33,755 nt of DNA from Pseudomonadota bacterium (GCA_023390785.1 JAEWCE010000204.1:1-33755); one strand, 5' to 3'; numbered from the stretch's first letter, positions 7,708 to 16,203 are shown. The notes: generated from the letters alone by a model not told the origin. A program made the numbers and translations.

Positions 7708-8894
7708 GCGATGGCGGCCAGCAGGCTGAGGCCGGTGTGGTAGCCGGGGTCGAGGTCGGGGGTCGCCGGCACGAAATCCACCGGGCCATCGGGACCGATG
7801 GTCTGGTAGGCGATGGCCGGTTCGCCGCGCCAATAGCGGCCGAAGAAGGCATCGTGCGCCTGCCGCCAGATACGCAGCGTTGCGTCGCTACGCGAATAGG
7901 CATGGCAAAGTGCGGCGGTACGAATGGTCTCGGGCAGCGACCACCAGGGGCAGAGCGGACTGATCACCGCGCTGCTGCCGAGCGAAACTGAGAGCGCGAT
8001 GCCGGGGCCGACGAAGCCTCGATCGAAGGAGGCGACGAGGATGCGCTCGAGTGTGGCGGCGAGCGCCGGCGGCGCGGCGGGGCCCAGCCAGGCCATGGCG
8101 AAGCCGGCGAACTCGATGGCGTGGCCAACATTGCAGGCGTCTTCGCCGGGGACGTTGGCGACGAGGCCGGATGCGGCATCGAGATGGTTGGCGAGGATGT
8201 GATCGATGAAGCGCTGAGCGAAGTCCAGCCGTCCGTTCTGGCCGAGCTGCGCAAGAAGCTCGGCGGCACCGAGTAGAATCATGCGGGGCCCGAAATCGGG
8301 TGCCTGGTCGCGGGCGGTGGCGGCAGCGAGCGGTGCGGCCTCGTCCATCTGGAAGCGGTGGGCCTCGATCGCGGCAATCACCTGATCCAGATAGTCGAGG
8401 CGCTGAGCGAGCTCGGCGGGAGCATAGCGGGCGGCGCCAGCGACCAGACCCTTGGCAACGAAGGCATCGGAATAGGTGAAGATATTTTCGGCCCGCGCCT
8501 GTGGCACCGGGCGGCCGTCGACAATGCGCACCGGCGTCATACCGGCGTCGTAGCAGAAATAGGCGTGGCCATCGTGGCCCTGCAGCTCGGCAAGCGCGGC
8601 GTAGAGGGCTCGGCCGCGGGCATCGAGCGCGTCGGCGAGCGCCCTGTCGCGGCCGGCGAAGAAGCCGGCGTGGCGCACCAGCGCCTCGAGGCCGCGGCCC
8701 TGGATCCAGCCATAGGTGAAATCCGGTCCGCGGACCCCATCGGCGACGCCGTAGTCGGCGAGCGTAATGCTGTTGAGCTTGGTGTTGAGATAGACGCCGT
8801 GCAAGGCCGGGCGCGCCAGCATCCAGCGCAGGGTGCCGGCATTGGCCGCGGCATAGGTGGTGCGCGCCGCGGCGATGAAGTCGGCGTCGGTCAC
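7704..8894 (-). CDS. AGE family (N-acylglucosamine 2-epimerase-like) epimerase/isomerase
   Basis: A 396-residue protein of the (alpha/alpha)6-barrel N-acylglucosamine 2-epimerase family. Diagnostic segments are NVGHAIEFAGFA in the middle, CPWWSLPETIRTA (the PWW-x-x-x-E signature) and DLDPGYHTGLSLLAA at the C-terminus. Family members interconvert GlcNAc and ManNAc, or glucose, mannose or cellobiose. The NanE-NanK, NagA and NagB genes nearby favour N-acetylhexosamine, but that is inference. The start is GTG at 8894, overlapping the permease stop by four bases (GTGA), and the stop overlaps the dehydrogenase start, so it is co-translated inside the operon. Confidence 0.83.
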   Translation of the reverse strand: MTDADFIAAARTTYAAANAGTLRWMLARPALHGVYLNTKLNSITLADYGVADGVRGPDFTYGWIQGRGLEALVRHAGFFAGRDRALADALDARGRALYAALAELQGHDGHAYFCYDAGMTPVRIVDGRPVPQARAENIFTYSDAFVAKGLVAGAARYAPAELAQRLDYLDQVIAAIEAHRFQMDEAAPLAAATARDQAPDFGPRMILLGAAELLAQLGQNGRLDFAQRFIDHILANHLDAASGLVANVPGEDACNVGHAIEFAGFAMAWLGPAAPPALAATLERILVASFDRGFVGPGIALSVSLGSSAVISPLCPWWSLPETIRTAALCHAYSRSDATLRIWRQAHDAFFGRYWRGEPAIAYQTIGPDGPVDFVPATPDLDPGYHTGLSLLAAIA

Positions 8895-9778
8895 TCCTTG
8901 ATCCCCGTGGCGGTGATGCCGCGGACGAAGTTGCGGCGGAGGATGGCGAACAGCACGACGCTGGGCACCAGGACAATGGTGGACGCAGCGCTGAGCCGGC
9001 CGAGATCGATGGTGAACCCGGTCTGGAACAGCGCGAGGCCGACCTCGATGGTGTAGCTGTCCTTGGTGGTGCCGACGATCAGCGGCCAGGCGAAGGCGGT
9101 CCAGGCCTGGAAGAAGGCGAGCACGGCCAGCGCCGCCAACGCACCACGCAGCAGCGGCAGTACGATCAGAACGAAGATGGCGATCTCGCTGGCGCCGTCG
9201 ATCCGGGCGGCATCGAGCAGCTCGTTGGGGATTGTCTGCTCCACGTTCTGGCGAATGAGGAAGATGCCGAAACCCATCACCATATAGCCGAGCAACAGGC
9301 CCCAGATGGAGTTGAGGATGTGCAGCTGCTGCGCCTGGAAGTAGAGCGGGATCATGTAAATCTCGAACGGCACGATGGCCGTGGCGAGGAACAGGATGAA
9401 GATCGCATGCAACGAGCGGAACTTGAACTTGGCGAAGATGTAGCCGCCCACCGACGAGGTGGCGACGATGCAGATCGTCGAGAGCGTGGCGAACAGGGCG
9501 CTATTGCCGATCCAGCGCAGCAGCGGCGTGGTGGTGAGCACGGCGGTGAAATTGCTGACGATGGGATTGCGCGGGATGAGGGTCGGCGGCCAGGCCAGGA
9601 TTTCCTGCGGAGTCTTGAAGGCGTTCGAGATCAGGAACAGCAGCGGCAATAGCATCAGCACGCAGAACAGCAGCAGCGCGAGGTCAATGACCAGGTTCAG
9701 CGCGCTGAAGGGACGGCGCGGCGCGGCGGATTCGGCGACGAGCGGACGGGCCTGAGATTCGGTTGGAACGACGCTCAT
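8891..9778 (-). CDS. Carbohydrate ABC transporter permease, MalG-like (CUT1)
   Basis: A 295-residue inner-membrane permease with about six hydrophobic spans. The EAA loop that contacts the ATPase lies at about residues 186-208 (ELLDAARIDGASE...). The final segment is cytoplasmic (RRNFVRGITATGIKE), as in MalG-type subunits. It is the second permease of a sugar importer; its start overlaps the first permease's stop by four bases. No ATP-binding subunit follows, although the EAA loop implies that one is needed. The substrate is presumably an amino sugar or an oligosaccharide containing one. Confidence 0.92.
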   Translation of the reverse strand: MSVVPTESQARPLVAESAAPRRPFSALNLVIDLALLLFCVLMLLPLLFLISNAFKTPQEILAWPPTLIPRNPIVSNFTAVLTTTPLLRWIGNSALFATLSTICIVATSSVGGYIFAKFKFRSLHAIFILFLATAIVPFEIYMIPLYFQAQQLHILNSIWGLLLGYMVMGFGIFLIRQNVEQTIPNELLDAARIDGASEIAIFVLIVLPLLRGALAALAVLAFFQAWTAFAWPLIVGTTKDSYTIEVGLALFQTGFTIDLGRLSAASTIVLVPSVVLFAILRRNFVRGITATGIKE

Positions 9779-10662
9779 CGGGCACCTCGCTCGCGCAGCA
9801 GCGAGAACTGCACCAGGGTCAGCAGCAGCACGATGGCCAAGAGGATCACCGCTTCGGAGGCAGCATAGCCGACACGATAGTTGCGGAAGCTGTTCTCCAG
9901 CATATCGAGGACCAGCACGCGCACCTGCCTGCCCGGCGCGCCCTGAGCATCGGAGGCGAGCACATAGGCCTGGGCGTAAACGTTGAAGCCGGAGATCAGC
10001 GTCACCACTGAAACGTAAAGGGTGATGGGGCGGAGCAGCGGCACGGCGACATGCCAGAACGCCTGCAGGCCACTGGCGCCGTCGAGCTTGGCCGCCTCGA
10101 AGACGTTGGTGGGAAGGTTACGGAAGCCGACGACATAGATCAGGACAGCGTAGCCGATCGCCTGCCAGGAGCAGAGGACGATGACGCAGATCACCGACAG
10201 GACGGGGTCGAACAGCCAGGAGAGCGGCGAGATGCCGAACAGCGACAGGAAGGCATTGAGCGGGCCGAGGCGCGCATCGAAAATCCACTTCCACGCCATG
10301 GCGGCGGGCACCAGCGGCACGATATAGGGAATAAAGGTGGTGGTTTCGAACACACCGGCGAGGCGCGAGCCGAGGCGGTAGTTGATCAGCGCGGCGACGC
10401 TCATGCCCACCGGGATGGTGATGGCCAGCGTGCCGAAGGCAATCACCGTGGTGTTGAACAGCGCGGTAAGGAACAGCTTGTCGCCGAACAGTTCCTGGAA
10501 ATTGGCGAGACCGATGAAGGGACGAGTCTTCGAAATCAGGTTCCACTCGTGGAGGGACATGCGCAATGTCTCCTCGATGGGGTAGAACCGCACCCAGGCG
10601 AAGATCGCGAGGATGGGCAGCAGGGCGGCCATGGCGAACAGCCATTGGCGACGGGCGAGCAT
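9775..10662 (-). CDS. Carbohydrate ABC transporter permease, MalF/UgpA-like (CUT1)
   Basis: A 295-residue inner-membrane permease, the first of the pair. The EAA loop is at about residues 189-211 (EAAKLDGASGLQAFWHVAVP). The start at 10662 is chosen for a strong AGGAGGG ribosome site a few bases upstream; a longer frame from 10755 adds a proline- and arginine-rich stretch that is not protein-like. It is separated from the binding-protein gene by about 160 nt containing a strong stem-loop. It works with the MalG-like protein as the transmembrane heterodimer. Confidence 0.92.
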   Translation of the reverse strand: MLARRQWLFAMAALLPILAIFAWVRFYPIEETLRMSLHEWNLISKTRPFIGLANFQELFGDKLFLTALFNTTVIAFGTLAITIPVGMSVAALINYRLGSRLAGVFETTTFIPYIVPLVPAAMAWKWIFDARLGPLNAFLSLFGISPLSWLFDPVLSVICVIVLCSWQAIGYAVLIYVVGFRNLPTNVFEAAKLDGASGLQAFWHVAVPLLRPITLYVSVVTLISGFNVYAQAYVLASDAQGAPGRQVRVLVLDMLENSFRNYRVGYAASEAVILLAIVLLLTLVQFSLLRERGAR

Positions 10663-10779
10663 GGGTCCCTCCTGGTATCCGGATGTCCCGGGTTGAAAGG
10701 AACTACGCGACCTGGCGGTGCGCGGCGGACCCGGTGGTCCCCGACCGGCCGGCACCGGATCGCTCCACCGTAACAGGAA

Positions 10780-10813
10780 CCGGGGGAGCGCGCTTGCGGC
10801 AACGCTCCCCCGG
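10780..10813 (-). promoter_or_regulatory. Strong stem-loop between binding-protein and permease genes
   Basis: A perfect 11-base-pair stem (CCGGGGGAGCG at 10780-10790 paired with CGCTCCCCCGG at 10803-10813) with a 12-base loop, starting 12 bases after the binding-protein stop codon. No T-run follows, so full termination is unlikely. In maltose-type operons a structure at this point protects the upstream binding-protein mRNA and lowers downstream permease expression; the same role is inferred here. Confidence 0.6.
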
Positions 10814-10824
10814 CGGGAGAAAGT

Positions 10825-12132
10825 CTACTTCGCCAGGATGCCGGCGCGATCGAGCACCGCGGCGCCGTCATCTGACGCGCTCTGCAGCGCTGCGTCGATG
10901 CCCGCGTCATTGTTGAGCAGCGAGGCATCGGCGAAGCTGTCGGTGAGCTTGGCGGCAATGCGTGTCAGGAACTCGTCGGCCGGTCCGATGTTGGGCAACT
11001 GGAAGAACTTATAGTCCTTCGGAAGCTGCACGAAGGCGGCGAATTGCGGCGTCTTCTTCAGGATCTCGGTGTAGTCGAGATTGGCATGGTTGGGCAGCCA
11101 ACCGACATTCTCGAGCATCCAGAGCTGGTTCTCGGGGCTGGTCGCGGCCTTGACGAAGGCCCAGGCCTCGGCCGAGTGCTGGTCGCTGCCGACAAAGAGG
11201 TTCACCGGCGAAACGATCGAGCCCATGGGCAAGGTCGAGGTCGCGTAGTTCAGGTCCGGGGCCTTCTTGGCGATATCGCCGATGACCCAGGACTCACGGA
11301 TAAACATGGCCGTCTGCCCACGCTCAAATGCGTCGGAATCGGCGGGGGCCTCGATGGTGTCGCTCTTGTCGCCGTGCACGACCTGGATGTACTGCGCCAG
11401 GTTCTTGTGGCCCTCTGGCGTCGCCAGCGTCATCTTCCACTTGCCGTCGGGCTGCTGCACGACGACGTTGCCGCCGTACTGGAACATGTTGATCCAGAAC
11501 TTCTCGGCAATGCCCTGGCCGCCGCCCGAGAGGCGCATCGACCAGCCCGACACGGTGAGGTTGCCGTTGGCATCGCGCTGGGCGAGCTTGGCAGCGTATT
11601 TGGTGTAGTCGTCCATGGTCTTGGGCGGCTCGGTGAGGCCGGCGGCCTTGAACATGTCGGTGTTGTAGTAGAGCGCGCTCTGGCCGCGGAACAGCGGCGC
11701 ACCGTAGACCTGGCCGTTGTAGCTCGCGGCGTCGGAGAAGTATTTGTCAAAGTTCGCGGGATCCTGAACGTAGGACGCGATGTCGGCCGGCGGATGCTGC
11801 AGCAGGTCTTCCTGCATGTAGCGGGTGGCCGAAGAGGTCGCGAGCTCGATGACATCGGCGGCGTTCTGCGAGCTGATGCCGAGGGCCACGCGCTTTTCGT
11901 GATCGCGCAGGCCGATGGCCTCGACATCCACCGTCAGGTCGGGGAACTGCGCCTTCAGCCCCTCGGCGACGTGCTGATAGAAGGGCGCCATTTCCGGATA
12001 GCCGCTCCAGACGGTGATCTGGTCGGCCAGCACCGAAACGCTGCTGCCCAAAAGCGCCACGCCGAGCGTGGCCCCGAAGATCGCGGTGCGGGTGATGCCC
12101 GCCGGCCGCTCAGACTTGTGTTCCCTGCTCAT
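10825..12132 (-). CDS. Extracellular sugar-binding protein of the ABC importer
   Basis: A 435-residue periplasmic solute-binding protein of the maltose/UgpB-like family (family 1). The N-terminus has charged residues, a hydrophobic core and a likely signal peptidase site after Ala36 (SVSVLA then DQITVW). Typical segments follow: ADVIELATSSATRYM, YGAPLFRGQSALYYNTDMFKAAGL, and FERGQTAMFIRESWVIGD. The start at 12132 is chosen for AGGAG seven bases upstream. It captures the sugar and delivers it to the two permeases. It has its own promoter and LacI-type operator about 65-86 nt upstream, so it can be expressed independently of the nagB-side genes. Confidence 0.93.
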   Translation of the reverse strand: MSREHKSERPAGITRTAIFGATLGVALLGSSVSVLADQITVWSGYPEMAPFYQHVAEGLKAQFPDLTVDVEAIGLRDHEKRVALGISSQNAADVIELATSSATRYMQEDLLQHPPADIASYVQDPANFDKYFSDAASYNGQVYGAPLFRGQSALYYNTDMFKAAGLTEPPKTMDDYTKYAAKLAQRDANGNLTVSGWSMRLSGGGQGIAEKFWINMFQYGGNVVVQQPDGKWKMTLATPEGHKNLAQYIQVVHGDKSDTIEAPADSDAFERGQTAMFIRESWVIGDIAKKAPDLNYATSTLPMGSIVSPVNLFVGSDQHSAEAWAFVKAATSPENQLWMLENVGWLPNHANLDYTEILKKTPQFAAFVQLPKDYKFFQLPNIGPADEFLTRIAAKLTDSFADASLLNNDAGIDAALQSASDDGAAVLDRAGILAK

Positions 12133-12196
12133 GATATTCTCCTGCCTTGCCTTTGTTGAAAGCCTGCAGCCCCTCGCCCACCCGTTCGAAGCTTCT

Positions 12197-12218
12197 ATGC
12201 AACCGGTTGCGGTGTCAA
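12197..12218 (-). promoter_or_regulatory. Promoter and LacI-type operator upstream of the binding-protein gene
   Basis: On the minus strand a TTGACA hexamer (12213-12218) is followed almost at once by CGCAACCGGTTGCAT, a near-perfect copy (plus-strand 12197-12212) of the palindrome found before nagB. A repressor bound here would cover the promoter spacer. The -10 element is weak (around TAGAAG). The central CCGG with flanking GCAA/TTGC is typical of LacI/GalR family operators. Confidence 0.72.
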
Positions 12219-12244
12219 GCGCGCAAAACGGCTGCCCAGGATGC

Positions 12245-13516
12245 CTAGCCGGGTGAGCGTGACGCTCCCTCCTTGCCCAGCAGCGCGCACGCCGCGTCTG
12301 CCAGTTTCTCGGCGGTGCCGGGCGCGAACGTGCCTGGCATGCCGATATATCGATGCGCCTCCTCGACCTCATAGCCGCCGAACGCGAACTCGCTGCGCGG
12401 CGGAATGTAGCCGGGCGAGGCGTCGGCGAGCTCGAGCACGAAGGCCGGCGCGTTGCCGAGCGCTGCCCGGATTGACAGCGCAGTTTCAGTGAAGATTTCG
12501 CCGGGCAGCGCCACTATGGGGATACCCCCCCAGCGCAGTGCCGACACCCGGCCCCTCCAGGTTGCGTCGGCCGGACTGCCGTTCCAGTTGCGGGCCCAGT
12601 CGGCCCAGGCGGCGAGCAGCGCAGCGCGCTCGGGATGCGCCTCGGCCTCGACGGTCCAGCGCGCCGCAAGCTCGGGCAGCGGCTCGACTTCGCGGCGGTG
12701 CAGCGCAACGCCGACCATGGCGTCGGCGGCCGTTACCGGCCCGTCGACGGGCGTTTCCGGCGCCGCAAGCGCGGCAGCGGCGATGCGCCGGCCAAGCTGC
12801 TCGGCGCGCGCGAAGGTGCGGTCGTTGCTGGCGGCCAGTGTCTGCGACGCGTAGGCGCTGTGGCCGGTGTTGACATCGCCGCAGCAGCCGGTGGCGAAGA
12901 CGGCTGTGGCGCCGGGATAGGCACCTTCGATAGCGGTGCGCACATAGTGCGGATAGTCGGCCGTCCACAGCAGATTGTCGGCGCTGAGAGTCACGGGGTG
13001 ACAGGCGTAGGAGACGAACACGGCAAAGACCTTGCCGTCGTCACCGCGCAGGCGCAGCACCGGCAGGGCACGATCGACGATGCCGCCGGCGTGGCGCCGA
13101 TTGCTGCCGACCTCGGGCTCGGCGCCCATGCCGATCGAGAGCGTGGCCGGACGCTGTGCCTTGACCGCAGTGTCGATGGCCGTGAGCAGGGCGGATTCGA
13201 GGCGACGCATATAGCCGGCATCGACATGCTGCCCGCCCGGCCCGCGCTCGACGGCAGGACCGCCGTGATTGTGCAGCGCCGTGATCACCACGCGCTCGGC
13301 GGGCAGCACGCAGGCCTCGCGCACCCGGCGCGACAGCTCCTGGTCGATGCCGATGATATCGACAACGACGATGGCGGTGTCGTTGACCGCGAGGGCCCGC
13401 ACGGTCAGCGGATCGTGAGTTCCGATCGCCGGATCGACGCGGGCGCCAAACCCGGCCATCAGCAGCCCCGGTGGTGGCGTGATATCGACGATTGCAGCGC
13501 CTGCCCGCAGCACCAT
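12245..13516 (-). CDS. Neutral/alkaline ceramidase-like metallohydrolase
   Basis: A 423-residue protein resembling the N-terminal domain of neutral/alkaline non-lysosomal ceramidases, but without the usual C-terminal domain. It starts AGAAIVDITPP, and the likely zinc-ligand regions are present: LHNHGG (His82/84), YACHP (His173), a Glu in PGEIFTE, and a Tyr in SPGYIPP. The nucleophile motif of true ceramidases, G-D-[VI]-S-P, reads GDVNTG here (Asn216), so ceramide hydrolysis is doubtful. Its place between NagA and the sugar transporter suggests action on an N-acyl amino sugar derivative; this is inference. The start at 13516 has AGGAGG upstream and shares one base with the NagA stop. No signal peptide is evident. 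Confidence 0.78.
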   Translation of the reverse strand: MVLRAGAAIVDITPPPGLLMAGFGARVDPAIGTHDPLTVRALAVNDTAIVVVDIIGIDQELSRRVREACVLPAERVVITALHNHGGPAVERGPGGQHVDAGYMRRLESALLTAIDTAVKAQRPATLSIGMGAEPEVGSNRRHAGGIVDRALPVLRLRGDDGKVFAVFVSYACHPVTLSADNLLWTADYPHYVRTAIEGAYPGATAVFATGCCGDVNTGHSAYASQTLAASNDRTFARAEQLGRRIAAAALAAPETPVDGPVTAADAMVGVALHRREVEPLPELAARWTVEAEAHPERAALLAAWADWARNWNGSPADATWRGRVSALRWGGIPIVALPGEIFTETALSIRAALGNAPAFVLELADASPGYIPPRSEFAFGGYEVEEAHRYIGMPGTFAPGTAEKLADAACALLGKEGASRSPG

Positions 13517-14655
13517 CAGCGTACCTCCTGCCCTGCGACCCAGACCTTGTCGACGGCGAGGACGTCGCCCTCGGCGCGCCACAGCACCAGGTCGGCCGGC
13601 TCGCCAATCGCGAGACGATGGCGCGCGCCGAGCAGGCGTCCGGGATTATCGGTGACGAGCGGCAAGGCCTGTTGCGGGGTAAGCCCGGCCATTGCCATGG
13701 CGCGCGCCAGATTGCCCGCCAGCGGCAAGCCGGCGCCGGCGAGATAGGGCGTACCGGCGACGCCGATACGCCCATCGGTGGAGATCTCGACATCGCCACC
13801 GACCGGCTGGCGATAGCGGCCCGGCGGCTGGCCGGCGAGCGCCACGCTGTCGGAGACGAGGATGGCACGATCGCGGCCCTTGGCGCGCAGCATGGCGCGG
13901 AAGGTGTCGGCCGACAGGTGGTGGCCGTCGGCGATGAAGCTCGCGTACAGGCGGTCGTCGGCCAGTTGCGTCCAGATCAAATTGGGATGGCGCGGCAGGA
14001 CAGCGGCCACGCCGTTGCCCAGGTGGGTCGAGAGGCGCGCGCCGGCATCGACGGCGGCGTGGACCTCATCGGGCCTCGCGGCACTATGGCCGAGCGCGAC
14101 GATGACGCCCCGCGCGGCGAGGGTCCGGATGTAGCCGGGCACTCCGGCATGTTCGGGCGCCAGCGTCACGAGCTTCACCAAGCCGTCGCCGGCGGCCTGC
14201 CAGCGCTCGAATTCGGCGAGATCGGGGGGCCGGACATGCTCGACAGGATGGGCGCCGCGCGGTCCATCGGCCGGCGAGATCGAGGGCCCCTCAATGTGCA
14301 CGCCCGGCACGGCATGCGCCACCGCCGGGAATTGCCGCCGGGCCTCGGCGATGGTGCGCAGCGCCGCGATGAGCTGCGCCTCGGAGGCGGTGATCAGCGT
14401 AGGCAGGAACGTGGTGGTGCCGAGCTGCGCCAGCATGGCGACGAGGCGGGAGACGGTTTCAGGCACGAGGTCCGGTGCGTTGAAATCGAGCCCGCCATAG
14501 CCGTTGACCTGGAGGTCCACGAGGCCGGCAGAGAGCCAGGTATCGTCCGGAGCGGCAGCAGGCCGGATCGCTGCAATGCGATCGGCCTCGAGCTCAATCG
14601 CGATGCCGGCACCGTCCGCCGGGTCGCGTCCGACGATGGAGGGACGGTCGCTCAC
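13516..14655 (-). CDS. nagA: N-acetylglucosamine-6-phosphate deacetylase
   Basis: A 379-residue amidohydrolase-fold deacetylase that converts GlcNAc-6-phosphate to glucosamine-6-phosphate and acetate. Metal and catalytic residues are visible: DLQVNGYGG near residue 47, Glu122 in GVHIEGP, His190 in LGHSAA, His211 in STHLGNG, and Asp269 in VSDS. DGHHL at 243 matches the substrate loop. THLGNG replaces the common THLFNAM but keeps the histidine. Its start overlaps the SIS gene stop by four bases and its stop shares a base with the hydrolase start. The product would pass to the NagB-like deaminase. Confidence 0.92.
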   Translation of the reverse strand: MSDRPSIVGRDPADGAGIAIELEADRIAAIRPAAAPDDTWLSAGLVDLQVNGYGGLDFNAPDLVPETVSRLVAMLAQLGTTTFLPTLITASEAQLIAALRTIAEARRQFPAVAHAVPGVHIEGPSISPADGPRGAHPVEHVRPPDLAEFERWQAAGDGLVKLVTLAPEHAGVPGYIRTLAARGVIVALGHSAARPDEVHAAVDAGARLSTHLGNGVAAVLPRHPNLIWTQLADDRLYASFIADGHHLSADTFRAMLRAKGRDRAILVSDSVALAGQPPGRYRQPVGGDVEISTDGRIGVAGTPYLAGAGLPLAGNLARAMAMAGLTPQQALPLVTDNPGRLLGARHRLAIGEPADLVLWRAEGDVLAVDKVWVAGQEVR

Positions 14656-15425
14656 AACGCCCGGACTCGGCCGCGGAAGCGGTCGATGAAGCGGGCATTG
14701 GCGGCGTCGCCGCCCGGGGCGTTGCCGCTGCGCCAGACCGGCGGCTCGACACCGCGCTCGACCAGGGCCGCAACGGTGCGGATGACGAGGCAGTTGAGCG
14801 CGAAGGCGTTGGCAAAGGTAGAGATCGCGGCGATCGGATCGGCCATGCCCGGCACCTGCACCACGGCGTCGCCGATCGGCACCTTGGTGTCGATGGCGAT
14901 ATCAACGATGTCGTGCAGATTCTGCCTGGTCGGATGGCGCGCCGGATGGTCGGGCGAGGTGTTGCTGGCATGCTCGCGCGAGCTGACGCCGATGGTGAAC
15001 ACGCCTCGGCGCCTGGCTTCGAGCGCGGCATCGATCAACGCAGCGTTGATGCCGTAGGCGTTGGCGAGGATGAGCAGATCGCCCTCGCCCAGGCTTCGAT
15101 CGCTGATGACGATCTTGCCGTAGCCGGGCAGCCGCTCGATCGCCATCGAGCGCAGGGCGCCGTTGGACAGCAGCGTGCCCTCGTCGAGGATGGCGCTCAT
15201 GTGCATGAGGCCACCGGCACGGAAGAACACCTCCTGCGAGGCCAGGTTGGAGTGTCCGCCCGGACCGTAGATATGGATGAGGCGGTCGGCCGAGACCTGG
15301 TCGGCGAGGCGCCCCGCCGCCTGCTGCAACGGTCCGCTCTCTTCGTCGAGAATGCGGCGCATCAGCGCCGTGCTGGTCTCGAAATAGCCCGTGCACAGGG
15401 CATCGGCATCAAGGCTCGCGGACAT
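14652..15425 (-). CDS. SIS-domain phosphosugar-binding protein (UPF0309-like)
   Basis: A 257-residue protein of the sugar isomerase (SIS) fold. HIYGPGGHSNLASQEVFFRAGGL (residues about 50-72, given here in outline) holds the phosphosugar-binding Ser/Gly loop, and DLLILANAYGINAALIDAA and FTIGVSS continue the Rossmann-like core. It resembles the UPF0309 group found in amino-sugar loci. The exact reaction is not known; a role as phosphosugar isomerase or sensor is inferred from the fold. Its start overlaps the NagB-like stop by 17 nt and its stop overlaps the NagA start, so it is firmly inside the operon. Confidence 0.85.
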   Translation of the reverse strand: MSASLDADALCTGYFETSTALMRRILDEESGPLQQAAGRLADQVSADRLIHIYGPGGHSNLASQEVFFRAGGLMHMSAILDEGTLLSNGALRSMAIERLPGYGKIVISDRSLGEGDLLILANAYGINAALIDAALEARRRGVFTIGVSSREHASNTSPDHPARHPTRQNLHDIVDIAIDTKVPIGDAVVQVPGMADPIAAISTFANAFALNCLVIRTVAALVERGVEPPVWRSGNAPGGDAANARFIDRFRGRVRAL

Positions 15426-16203
15426 CGGGATCGGACTCCGGATCGAGATAGAGGGTGCAGTCGGCCTGCCTCAGGATGCTGGCCGGACAGGCGGTGGTGA
15501 CCGGGCCGTAAAGCGCCTCGCGCACCGCCTGTCGCTTGGCGAGGCCGGGCACGACGCAGAACAGCCGGCGGGCGCGCAACAGCCGCGGAATGGTCAGGGT
15601 TATCGCCATTTCGGGAACGTCGTCGAAACGGGCAAAGCACTTGTCGTCGACCTGCTGCTGGCGGCAGACGTCGTCCAGAGCCACGATCTTGACGTCCTCC
15701 GGATCGTTGAAGTCGGCCACCGGCGGGTCGTTGAAAGCGATGTGGCCGTTGACGCCGATGCCGAGGCAGACGATGTCGATCGGCGCCGCGGCAAGGGCCG
15801 CTGCATAGTCGCGTGCCGTCTTTGCCGCATCGGGCTCGGGCACGATGCGATGCACGGTCTGGAAGGGGACGCGGTCGAACAGATTACGGTCGAGCCATGC
15901 GGCGAAGCGCTCGGGCGCCGCGGCGGGCAGGCCGACATATTCGTCCATATGGAACGCCGTCACACGCGACCAGTCGATGCCGGGCGCCGCGGTCAGCGCC
16001 GCGAGCATCTCCGCCTGACTCGGAGCGGCGGCAAAGATCATGCGGACGGATTGCTGGGTAGCGAGCAACTGCCGGATGGTCGCGGCGATGGCGGTGCTGC
16101 TGGCGGCCGCCATGTCCTCGCGGCTGGCATAGCTTTCGACCTGCATCCGGCCGACCTGGCGAACAGGACGGGACGGCTCCGCTCGAGACGCGGCCAGCAC
16201 CAT
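15409..16203 (-). CDS. Glucosamine-6-phosphate deaminase family protein (NagB-like)
   Basis: A 264-residue member of the NagB / 6-phosphogluconolactonase fold, first gene of the nine-gene minus-strand block. Asp87 in FHMDEYVG matches the catalytic Asp72 of E. coli NagB, and His154 in NGHIAFNDP matches His143. The residues matching Asp141 and Glu148 are Asn152 and Asp159, as in a divergent subgroup common in amino-sugar operons. Expected reaction: glucosamine-6-P to fructose-6-P and ammonia. The start at 16203 has GGAG six bases upstream. Family homology begins nearer Met20 (16146), so a shorter form is possible. A LacI-type operator and TTGACA lie about 66-86 nt upstream. Confidence 0.83.
   Translation of the reverse strand: MVLAASRAEPSRPVRQVGRMQVESYASREDMAAASSTAIAATIRQLLATQQSVRMIFAAAPSQAEMLAALTAAPGIDWSRVTAFHMDEYVGLPAAAPERFAAWLDRNLFDRVPFQTVHRIVPEPDAAKTARDYAAALAAAPIDIVCLGIGVNGHIAFNDPPVADFNDPEDVKIVALDDVCRQQQVDDKCFARFDDVPEMAITLTIPRLLRARRLFCVVPGLAKRQAVREALYGPVTTACPASILRQADCTLYLDPESDPDVREP

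Noticed and set aside
5159..16203. Sialic acid catabolism locus
   Set aside because: NanE-NanK suggests it, but no N-acetylneuraminate lyase (NanA), sialidase or TRAP-type sialic acid transporter is present; amino-sugar use is the narrower supported claim.
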